DNA of 64,000 bases from Kluyvera cryocrescens NBRC 102467 (lineage in GTDB: Bacteria > Pseudomonadota > Gammaproteobacteria > Enterobacterales > Enterobacteriaceae), in assembly GCF_001571285.1 (NCBI RefSeq), contig NZ_BCTM01000004.1, positions 62,001-126,000 of the forward strand, in the 5' to 3' direction. This document shows positions 57,705-64,000 of the stretch, piece by piece. Made by a program: the position numbers and the translations under genes. Numbering within the stretch: the first letter of the stretch is position 1; every line of letters starts with the position of its first letter. The notes under the pieces are model-generated. The model saw only the letters and a program-made list of their open reading frames with translations. It was not told the DNA's origin and made no database searches.

Positions 57705-58862
57705 TTATCCGTGGCGGTGAACGGCGCTGCCGCTCCATGCCTGGCGATAAAGTTCGGTTAATGCCTGCGCGTCCGGCGCGCGCGGGTTGGTCGGGGTGCA
57801 GCCGTCGCGCAGCGCCTGAGCCACCATCTCGGCTAATCGGCGGTCAAACTCGATGGCGTCAACGCCGGTGTCGGCAATTCCCGCAGGCATGTTCATTTCA
57901 TCTTTCAGCGCCGTAATGGCGACGAGCAGGCCGGCTACGCCTTCGCGAGTGGTATGCGCCGGCAAATCCAACAGATGAGCCAGACGGGCATATTTATGGG
58001 CGGCGGCGGTATCGCACTGTCCGCTGAAATCAGCGTTCCATGTCACCACATCGGCCATTAGCAGGGCGTTGGCGCGGCCGTGTGGCACGCGGAATACGCC
58101 GCCGAGGGCGTGGGCCAGACTGTGGGTGATACCCAGTGAGGCGTTGGTGAATGCCATGCCCGCCATGCAGGAGGCGTTGTGCATTTTTTCGCGCGCCTGC
58201 AGATCCTGGCCGTTGCGCCAGCAGGCCGGCAGATAGCGGAACACCTGCTGCACCACTTTCTCCGCCAGCGCATCGGAAAAGTCGCTGGCGGCGCGGGAAA
58301 CGTAGGCTTCCAGCGCGTGGCACAGCACGTCCATTCCGGTGTCGGCGGTGATAGCCGGTGGCACCGAGGCCACAAGCGTTGGATCCAAAATGGCGATATC
58401 CGGCAGCAGCGACGGGTCAACCAGCACCAGTTTCTCGGCGTGGGCTTTCACCACGGAGAAGCTGGTGACTTCGGATCCGGTGCCGCTGGTGGTCGGAATA
58501 GCCACGAAGCACGGGCGTTCGCGGCGGGTGTCCGGACGAGTTTGCGCCAGGGCGAAAATAACCGCTTTGGCTGCATCAATCACCGAACCACCGCCCAGCG
58601 CGATAACCAGATCCGGATAGTGGCTATCCATCAGCTTCATCCCGCGCACCACGGTGGTAATATCCGGGTCAGCGACCACATCGTCCCAAATCTGGAACGG
58701 GACATTGCGCTGGCGCAGGATGGTTATCACGCGCTCGGCGAGGCCAAATTTAACCATCGCCTGATCGGTCACCAGCAGTACGCTATGGGCGGGCACTTCG
58801 GCCAGCGCCGCCAGCGCGTCCTGGCCAAAGCGGATCCGGGGTTTCAGCAAAAATTCACTCAT
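57705..58862 (-). CDS. cutO: CutO, iron-type alcohol dehydrogenase
   Basis: A 385-residue group III alcohol dehydrogenase. NAD-binding [12 protein letters not shown] and metal-binding His residues in [31 protein letters not shown] support this. It reduces acetaldehyde to ethanol, regenerating NAD+ for CutF within the microcompartment. It sits between cmcE and cutC in the operon. Confidence 0.88.
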   Translation of the reverse strand: MSEFLLKPRIRFGQDALAALAEVPAHSVLLVTDQAMVKFGLAERVITILRQRNVPFQIWDDVVADPDITTVVRGMKLMDSHYPDLVIALGGGSVIDAAKAVIFALAQTRPDTRRERPCFVAIPTTSGTGSEVTSFSVVKAHAEKLVLVDPSLLPDIAILDPTLVASVPPAITADTGMDVLCHALEAYVSRAASDFSDALAEKVVQQVFRYLPACWRNGQDLQAREKMHNASCMAGMAFTNASLGITHSLAHALGGVFRVPHGRANALLMADVVTWNADFSGQCDTAAAHKYARLAHLLDLPAHTTREGVAGLLVAITALKDEMNMPAGIADTGVDAIEFDRRLAEMVAQALRDGCTPTNPRAPDAQALTELYRQAWSGSAVHRHG

Positions 58863-58877
58863 TGGGTTATTGACTCC

Positions 58878-59135
58878 TTAAGCGTCTCGAAACACGTTCT
58901 CGACAATGGCAACCACCGACATGGCCCGATAGCGGTCTTTGTTCAGCGCCAGGTACTCTTCGGCGAGCACGATGTCGTGCATACCGGCGCCCACGCTATC
59001 GATGGCGACCCAGGTCTGGTTTTGCATCGGCTGCTGTTGGTCATCTAATTTGCAGATCAGCAGCAGATTGCTGCCACGGAGCTCATCGCACTTCTGCGTG
59101 GCCACCACATGTCCGACTACCTTTGCGAGAATCAT
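58878..59135 (-). CDS. cmcE: BMC-V pentameric shell protein (CmcE)
   Basis: An 85-residue EutN/CcmL-type protein that caps the shell vertices. The start MILAKVVGHVVATQKCDELRG and the VAIDSVGAGMHDIVLAEE segment are typical. It lies between cutF and cutO. Only one pentamer gene is visible, as expected for a GRM2 locus. Confidence 0.9.
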   Translation of the reverse strand: MILAKVVGHVVATQKCDELRGSNLLLICKLDDQQQPMQNQTWVAIDSVGAGMHDIVLAEEYLALNKDRYRAMSVVAIVENVFRDA

Positions 59136-59161
59136 TGTTTATATCGCCTTATATCAATGTG

Positions 59162-60763
59162 TTACTTACCAAGGCGTTCCAGCACCTGGCGGATGACGCG
59201 CTCCACGTTCTGTTCGCTGATCTCGCCTTCAACGTTTGCCACGGTGGCTGCCGCAAAGCGGTCATCGGCGTGGCTTGCGTGGCTCACCGGAGCGGGGGAG
59301 GCGAAACGGGCGTCGTCAAGAATGCTGCGGCGCGGATCGGCAACAGGGGCGGACGCGACGATGGTTGGCTGTGGCTCCACGCGTGTGCCCGGTGCGCGCA
59401 GCTCATCGATGGAGCGCACGCCATAGCCCACTTTGCGGATGTTCAGCAGATTCATCGGACCGACGTTATCGGAGCTGGAACCGCCGCCAACCGCACCACA
59501 GCCGAGCGTTAGCGCCGGGGTGATATTGGTGGTCGCGCCGATGCCACCGAGGGCCGCGGGCGTATTGATCAGAATGCGGTTCACCGGTTTTTCAAGGCAG
59601 AACTGGCGGATCACGTCCTGATTGCGGGTATGAATGACCAGCGTATGGCCAAGGCCTTCGTTGGTCAGCAGCTCAACCACGCGGTGGCAGGCGGCTTTCC
59701 AGTCCTCTTCGACATACAGGCCAAGTACCGGGCACAGCTTTTCGCGAGAGTAGGGATTTTTCGGTGAAACGCTGGTCTGCTCGGCAATCAGCACACGGGT
59801 GCTGGCCGGGACGCAAAAGCCCGCCATCTGGCTTAAGTACAGGGCGGTTTTACCCACCACTTTCGGATTGATCGTGCCGTTTGGACGCAGCAGCAGGGCC
59901 GCCATTTTCGCCGCTTCGGCTTCGCTCATAAAGTGCGCGCCCTGGGCTTCCAGCTCGCGATGGACTTCGTCGTAAATGCAGCGTTCGACGATGATCGACT
60001 GCTCTGAAGCGCAGATCACTCCATTATCGAAGGTTTTGCTGGTGATGATATCTTTCACCGCGTGGTGGATATCGGCGCTGCGTTCGATAAACGCCGGGCC
60101 ATTACCCGGGCCGCCGCTGATGGTTGGCGTGCCAGAGGCGTACGCTGCGCGCACCATGCCTTCGCCGCCGGTGGCCAGAATCAGCGATACGTCTTTGCTG
60201 TGCATCAGTTCAGAGGTGGCTTCGAGCGTCAGTTCGGTGACGCCATCGACGATACCCGCCGGAGCACCGGCCGCTTCCGCCGCGCGTTTGACGATCTCAA
60301 TCGCTTTCCAACTGCACTGACGTGCGCCCGGATGCGGTGAGAAGATAATGGCGTTGCCGGCTTTGAGAGCAATCAGCGTTTTGTAGATCACCGTTGAGGT
60401 GGGGTTGGTTGATGGCACCAGCGCGCAAATCACGCCCAGCGGTACGCCCACGTCCATCACTTTATTCTGTTGATCGTCATGAATGATGCCGACGGTCTTC
60501 ATATCTTTGATGGCGTCGTAAACGCGCAGCGAGGCAAAGCGGTTCTTCAGGACTTTATCCTGCCAGTTGCCAAAGCCGGTCTCTTCCGCGGCCATTTTCG
60601 CCAGCGACTCGGCGTGATGCGCCGCTTCCTGGGCCACGTTCTTCACGATGGCGTCGATTTGCTGTTGCGAAAAGGTGGCCATTATCGCCTGTGCCTTTTT
60701 GGCGTTACGCACCAGTTCTCTCGCGTTCTGGCGGGAGAGCAAATCGGTATCCAGTTCAATCAT
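59162..60763 (-). CDS. cutF: CutF, CoA-acylating acetaldehyde dehydrogenase
   Basis: A 533-residue aldehyde dehydrogenase that turns acetaldehyde from CutC into acetyl-CoA. The catalytic Cys is in FDNGVICASEQS, and the Rossmann part has LATGGEGMVRAAYASGTP. The C-terminal 20 residues (SEQNVERVIRQVLERLGK) form an amphipathic helix following a low-complexity linker, a probable encapsulation peptide. The start ATG at 60763 is preceded by GAAGGA; the Met five codons earlier is less well placed. Confidence 0.9.
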   Translation of the reverse strand: MIELDTDLLSRQNARELVRNAKKAQAIMATFSQQQIDAIVKNVAQEAAHHAESLAKMAAEETGFGNWQDKVLKNRFASLRVYDAIKDMKTVGIIHDDQQNKVMDVGVPLGVICALVPSTNPTSTVIYKTLIALKAGNAIIFSPHPGARQCSWKAIEIVKRAAEAAGAPAGIVDGVTELTLEATSELMHSKDVSLILATGGEGMVRAAYASGTPTISGGPGNGPAFIERSADIHHAVKDIITSKTFDNGVICASEQSIIVERCIYDEVHRELEAQGAHFMSEAEAAKMAALLLRPNGTINPKVVGKTALYLSQMAGFCVPASTRVLIAEQTSVSPKNPYSREKLCPVLGLYVEEDWKAACHRVVELLTNEGLGHTLVIHTRNQDVIRQFCLEKPVNRILINTPAALGGIGATTNITPALTLGCGAVGGGSSSDNVGPMNLLNIRKVGYGVRSIDELRAPGTRVEPQPTIVASAPVADPRRSILDDARFASPAPVSHASHADDRFAAATVANVEGEISEQNVERVIRQVLERLGK

Positions 60764-60815
60764 GAGTCTATCCTTCATCAGACTAAAAGAGTGCAGACGG
60801 GGCGTACCCGCTCAG

Positions 60816-61097
60816 TCATGCTTTGTGCTGCGACGCAATTTTTTCGATGTCGTTGTGCGGGCGGGCAATTACGCGAGAAGTGACCACTTCACCGATGCGT
60901 TTTGCCGCTTCCACGCCGGAGTCCACCGCCGCGTTAACCGCGCCAACATCGCCTTTGACCATCGCGGTGACGAGGCCGGAACCGACGTTTTCATAGCCGA
61001 TAAGCTCGACGTTGGCGGCTTTGCACATCGCATCTGCCGCTTCAATACAGGCCACCAGGCCTTTGGTTTCGATTAAGCCAAGCGCTTCTTTCATCAT
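60816..61097 (-). CDS. cmcC: BMC-H shell protein CmcC
   Basis: A 93-residue hexameric shell protein. It is almost identical to CmcA and CmcB through residues 5-75 ([30 protein letters not shown] near the end). The pore-region sequence around YENVGSGL is the same in this copy and CmcB. Start: GGAGAAAAC precedes the first of two Met codons. Confidence 0.92.
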   Translation of the reverse strand: MMKEALGLIETKGLVACIEAADAMCKAANVELIGYENVGSGLVTAMVKGDVGAVNAAVDSGVEAAKRIGEVVTSRVIARPHNDIEKIASQHKA

Positions 61098-61109
61098 GTT
61101 TTCTCCGGT

Positions 61110-61394
61110 TTATTCGCTAATTTTGTAGTGCGAGATAATCTTGCTGATGTCGTTATGCGGACGCGCAATCACCAGCGAGGTGACCACTTCGCCGATGCGC
61201 TGCGCCGATTCCACGCCGGAGTCGACCGCTGCTTTTACCGCGCCGACGTCACCTTTGACCATCGCAGTGACAAGGCCGGAGCCGACGTTTTCATAGCCGA
61301 TAAGCTCAACGTTGGCGGCTTTACACATTGCATCCGCGGCTTCAATACAGGCCACCAGACCTTTGGTTTCAATCAGACCTAATGCATCACCCAT
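61110..61394 (-). CDS. cmcB: BMC-H shell protein CmcB
   Basis: A 94-residue hexameric shell protein, the second of three tandem copies. It differs from CmcA mainly at a few positions ([17 protein letters not shown] versus [17 protein letters not shown]) and in the C-terminal tail (ISHYKISE). The start at 61394 was chosen by alignment with its neighbours and GGGAGAACGCAA upstream. Confidence 0.92.
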   Translation of the reverse strand: MGDALGLIETKGLVACIEAADAMCKAANVELIGYENVGSGLVTAMVKGDVGAVKAAVDSGVESAQRIGEVVTSLVIARPHNDISKIISHYKISE

Positions 61395-61410
61395 TTGCGT
61401 TCTCCCGGCC

Positions 61411-61689
61411 TTACGCCTTGTGTTTAATGACGATTTTGTTGATGTCGTTGTGTGGACGCGCAATCACCAGCGACGTCACCACTTCCCCGATGCGCTGCGC
61501 CGATTCCACGCCGGAATCGACCGCCGCTTTCACCGCACCGACGTCGCCTTTCACCATCACGGTGACGAGGCCGGAGCCGATGTTCTCGTAGCTAATCAGT
61601 TCAACGTTGGCGGATTTGCACATCGCATCCGCGGCTTCAATACAGGCCACCAGACCTTTGGTTTCGATAAGCCCTAATGCATCACCCAT
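61411..61689 (-). CDS. cmcA: BMC-H shell protein CmcA, first gene of the choline operon
   Basis: A 92-residue hexameric shell protein, [12 protein letters not shown] at the start, KHKA at the end. A strong ribosome site, GAGGAAAGAACC, precedes it. It opens the long operon running to the SMR genes at 50.8 kb, so its upstream region must hold the choline-responsive promoter. No regulator gene lies next to it. Confidence 0.92.
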   Translation of the reverse strand: MGDALGLIETKGLVACIEAADAMCKSANVELISYENIGSGLVTVMVKGDVGAVKAAVDSGVESAQRIGEVVTSLVIARPHNDINKIVIKHKA

Positions 61690-62155
61690 GGTTCTTTCCT
61701 CTGGACAGGTTGTGTGATTACCGGAAAACCGTCCGCGTCACGGCGTTAACCCACGGCAGCGGCGTTCGAAGGTCACTATAGAGGCTGGCAAGTAAGGTGG
61801 AATTTAAATCCGAATAGATTATGTAATTAGAATATTGCTCTGCCATTTAGCTATTTTTAGCGTTCTATTTATCTGTTTATGCTGTTTTGTTGAGGGGTAT
61901 TTGGCGTTGCGTGTGGCGGTTTTTTAGCCGTTTGTCAAAGGGTTTAAGAATGTTGCTAAGTTGCTAAAAAATTAAGAAGATCAGGTGACGTGGCGCGAGG
62001 CTAACTGTGGGACGGCGCAAGTTTTGCCGCTGGAGCTAAACGCAAAAGATGCGGTTTTTGTCCGGCATAGGCAGTCAGGAAAATGGCCGCGCGCGGCGGA
62101 TCACACTCCGACGTGCAGCGGCGCAGGTGGAACCTCAATCGAAGAGCGGGAATCA
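61690..62155. other. Intergenic region with divergent cmcA and fosA promoters
   Basis: 466 bases between cmcA (minus) and fosA (plus). The middle (about 61795-61980) is A+T-rich and includes a near-palindrome GGAATTTAAATCC at 61799-61811. An in-frame extension of fosA upstream to 61985 exists but does not resemble FosA, so I treat it as non-coding. Confidence 0.5.
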
Positions 62156-62575
62156 ATGCTAAGTGGACTGAATCATCTTACCCTTGCCGTGAGCGATCTG
62201 CCGGCGAGCGTGGCGTTTTACCAGCAGCTTCCCGGAATGCGGTTACATGCCCGCTGGGACGGCGGCGCCTATCTTTCCTGCGGCGCGTTATGGCTGTGCC
62301 TGTCGCTCGACGCCCAGCGGCGAATAACCGCGCCGGAGGAGAGCGACTATACCCACTACGCCTTCAGCGTGGCGGCGGAACAGTTTGCTGAAGTCTGCGC
62401 CAAGCTTGCGGAAAACGGGGTCGTGGTGTGGAAGGCGAATCGCAGCGAAGGGGAGTCGTACTATTTTCTCGACCCGGACGGCCATAAGCTCGAACTGCAC
62501 GTCGGCAGCCTCGCTCAGCGGCTGGCCGCCTGCCGGCAGCGGCCCTATGCCGGGATGGTGTTTTACGATGCGTGA
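62156..62575 (+). CDS. fosA: FosA glutathione transferase (fosfomycin resistance)
   Basis: A 139-residue vicinal-oxygen-chelate metalloenzyme that adds glutathione to fosfomycin. The start [15 protein letters not shown] holds the first metal His, DYTHYAFSV the second, and [13 protein letters not shown] the metal Glu. FYQQLPGM and YFLDPDGHK are typical too. It closely resembles the chromosomal FosA of Klebsiella as I remember it. It has no mobile element beside it, so it looks like the core-genome gene. The stop lies 4 bases from the convergent FidL-like gene. Confidence 0.92.
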   Translation: MLSGLNHLTLAVSDLPASVAFYQQLPGMRLHARWDGGAYLSCGALWLCLSLDAQRRITAPEESDYTHYAFSVAAEQFAEVCAKLAENGVVVWKANRSEGESYYFLDPDGHKLELHVGSLAQRLAACRQRPYAGMVFYDA

Positions 62576-62579
62576 GGCG

Positions 62580-63098
62580 TTATTCCAGCTTACTGCCGGA
62601 TTTGAGGGTACAAATCCACAGCGGTGAGTTGATGGAGCTTAGCAAAATGGCTTTGTCGTTAAGCTTCTGCGCGTTTAAAAACAGCCCGTCGTGGCTGTCG
62701 GACATCTCGCGCATAAAGTAGTCGAAAATCACGTCCGGTGATTCATCAATCGACGAGGCGCTGGATTCCCATTTGTTGATGCGGTAGTGGCGCTCGGTGG
62801 CGGAGATGCGTTTGCTGCTGTAGGTGAATTTGACGTAGCGCTGGAGATAAAGCCAGCCGGCGGCAGAATCGGTATAGCCCTCCACCACCATCGACCCTTT
62901 GCCGTTCCCGCCGAAGGTGAAGTGGATATTGCCGTTCACGTTCTCTTTATTCATGTTTTCAAAGCGCATGATGGCTTTGGTGGAGCAGCTCATCGCGCCG
63001 TCATTTTCTGCGGGCAGCAAACGCCAGGCACAAAATGCGCCAGCGGCGATAAACAGCAGCAGACAAAGGGCGAAGAAGGGACGCGGGGCAAGTCTCAT
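62580..63098 (-). CDS. FidL-like membrane-anchored protein
   Basis: A 172-residue protein with one N-terminal helix (PFFALCLLLFIAAGAFCAW) and a periplasmic domain of about 140 residues. It resembles FidL of Salmonella SPI-3, encoded next to MarT, in length, layout and neighbour. The role is unknown; it may modulate the sensor domain of the adjacent regulator. It overlaps that gene by 4 bases. Confidence 0.7.
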   Translation of the reverse strand: MRLAPRPFFALCLLLFIAAGAFCAWRLLPAENDGAMSCSTKAIMRFENMNKENVNGNIHFTFGGNGKGSMVVEGYTDSAAGWLYLQRYVKFTYSSKRISATERHYRINKWESSASSIDESPDVIFDYFMREMSDSHDGLFLNAQKLNDKAILLSSINSPLWICTLKSGSKLE

Positions 63099-63901
63099 TG
63101 CGGCTTCCAGGAGTAGTAAAAGTAGTTATCGCAGTAGCTAAATGGGTTGTCTTCGTGCATCGCGCAGTGGGCGAGAAATACGCGGCCCAGGCCGTTGGTC
63201 TCGAGCCGGTCGCCGTAGAAAAACAAAAAACGCTCGCCCGGCTTACACTCGACGTTTAGCCGTTGGCGCACGTTGTCGAAATTCTTGCCGTAGCCGCTGG
63301 CCGAACGCAGCATTTCATCGCTCGCCAGCAGTTCACACTGGCTATGCGTTATCTGCGTCAGGCGGATCGGCCGCGATTCGCCGCTCCCCACCAGGCTAAA
63401 CGCCACCAGCAGCAGGGCGATGGTCAATAAACAGGCACCGGCGATGTACCAGCACATGCCGCGCGCATGCGGCGTTTGCGCGGGCGGCGTTGCGGCTTCC
63501 AGCGCTTGCGGCTCAGAAGCGGCGCGCTCTGCTTCGTTGACAATGGGTTCCTGTGCCGCGACAGGGGATTCATCCATCGGCTGGATAACCACATCGGGGT
63601 TAAGCTGCAAATAACCGCGCGAGACGGTGACGATAATATTGTCGATACCGTAGTGGCGACAGGTTTTGCGCAGCATGCTCAGATACTGGTTAAGGTTGCT
63701 GTTGGATGAGGTTAATCCATTGTCATCCCAGACTTTTTTCAGTACTTCATCACGACTGATGATGCCGGTGTTGCGCAGAAAATAATTGAGCAGGGCGCTG
63801 GCGGTGATCGACAGTTGGCTATCCGGCTCATCGCTTTGCGGCAGCGTGAGCGTGCCGTCGGTGGCATCGTAAATAAAACGGGCATTGATGTTGTAGCGCA
63901 T
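63095..63901 (-). CDS. CadC/MarT-like transmembrane transcriptional regulator
   Basis: A 268-residue ToxR-like regulator. Residues 1-100 form an OmpR/PhoB-type winged helix (SALLNYFLRNTGIISRDEVLKKVWDDNG; NQYLSMLRKTCRHYG; VTVSRGYLQLN). A Pro/Ala-rich linker, one membrane helix (about 150-170) and a periplasmic domain with several cysteines follow (HSQCELLA, NVECKPGE, HCAMHEDNPFSYCDN). Two starts are possible: ATG 63901 with GAGG upstream, or GTG 63925, which overlaps the stop of the 20-codon frame upstream. Targets are unknown; the FidL-like gene is its partner. Confidence 0.82.
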   Translation of the reverse strand: MRYNINARFIYDATDGTLTLPQSDEPDSQLSITASALLNYFLRNTGIISRDEVLKKVWDDNGLTSSNSNLNQYLSMLRKTCRHYGIDNIIVTVSRGYLQLNPDVVIQPMDESPVAAQEPIVNEAERAASEPQALEAATPPAQTPHARGMCWYIAGACLLTIALLLVAFSLVGSGESRPIRLTQITHSQCELLASDEMLRSASGYGKNFDNVRQRLNVECKPGERFLFFYGDRLETNGLGRVFLAHCAMHEDNPFSYCDNYFYYSWKPQ

Positions 63902-63921
63902 CGCGGCCTCAGCAGTGGGCT

Positions 63922-63984
63922 TCACGCGGGAAGCGTCATCTTATTAAGAGAGGCAACCAGCGTCCGGCGATGTTCCGCGTTCAT
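63922..63984 (-). CDS. Possible 20-codon leader frame before the regulator
   Basis: MNAEHRRTLVASLNKMTLPA, preceded by GGAAGGGATAACC. Its stop overlaps a GTG start codon of the regulator (GTGA) and lies 21 bases before the ATG. This could couple translation. It may also be chance; the product matches nothing I know. Confidence 0.35.
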   Translation of the reverse strand: MNAEHRRTLVASLNKMTLPA

Positions 63985-64000
63985 GGTTATCCCTTCCGTC

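Noticed and set aside
57682-57738. Longer CutC start 19 codons upstream
   Set aside because: It would begin inside cutO, and the product from 57681 has exactly the length of known long CutC proteins (1128 residues).
61985-62155. N-terminal extension of FosA by 57 residues
   Set aside because: FosA proteins start at MLSGLNHL and are about 139 residues; the extension resembles no domain.
62156-62575. FosA as an acquired resistance gene
   Set aside because: No insertion sequence or integron parts beside it; base composition matches the neighbours. It looks like the resident chromosomal gene.

Overview
The window looks like chromosome of an enterobacterium close to Klebsiella or Raoultella. The evidence is a fosA gene of Klebsiella type, a type II (1128-residue) choline trimethylamine-lyase inside a GRM2 microcompartment locus, scsBC/dsbG thiol-redox genes, an enterobacterial aryl polyene operon, and a MarT/FidL-type regulator pair. 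I see no insertion sequences, integrases, rRNA, tRNA or CRISPR arrays. The window is a chain of accessory metabolic loci.

Layout: (1) 0-2.3 kb: end of scsB, scsC, dsbG, and two small membrane-protein genes. (2) 2.6-16.7 kb, minus strand: an aryl polyene operon in the order apeC to apeR, nearly all genes overlapping, closed by a phosphopantetheinyl transferase. (3) 17.0-20.2 kb: an iron/siderophore-type ABC importer behind a palindromic Fur-like box. (4) 20.3-32.2 kb: a little-known catabolic island. It has an exporter and hydrolase divergent from a LysR regulator, a 930-residue ferredoxin/reductase/FCD/cytochrome P450 fusion, an AraC regulator, a flavoprotein dehydrogenase, an Old Yellow Enzyme, a NIPSNAP protein, a second AraC regulator and an SDR. 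(5) 32.4-36.2 kb: a methyltransferase, a polar amino-acid ABC importer and a YfiH-family enzyme. (6) 36.3-39.2 kb: a secreted 11-residue-repeat protein, a small exported protein and a c-di-GMP phosphodiesterase. (7) 39.4-48.1 kb: an alginate-oligomer locus with an A1-R-like DEH reductase, an SSS symporter, a FadR-type GntR regulator, a PL17-like lyase and a TRAP transporter. Copies of one GntR-type operator tie its central genes together. (8) 48.6-50.1 kb: a membrane diguanylate cyclase. (9) 50.8-61.7 kb, minus strand: the GRM2 choline-utilisation microcompartment (shell proteins, CutF, CutO, CutC, CutD, PduL-type CutH, a possible flavoprotein, two SMR transporters). (10) 62.1 kb to the end: fosA, a FidL-like protein, and a CadC/MarT-like membrane regulator preceded by a tiny coupled reading frame.

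The strongest candidate for an undescribed system is region 4. Its P450 fusion carries, between its electron-transfer half and its heme half, an FCD domain, a fold normally found as the ligand sensor of GntR repressors. An exact 20-bp repeat lies upstream of both the fusion gene and the adjacent AraC gene. This suggests one ligand-responsive oxidation pathway for a cyclic or aromatic compound, with sensing possible at both transcription and enzyme level. That interpretation is inference; the domain order, motifs and repeat are read directly from the sequence.
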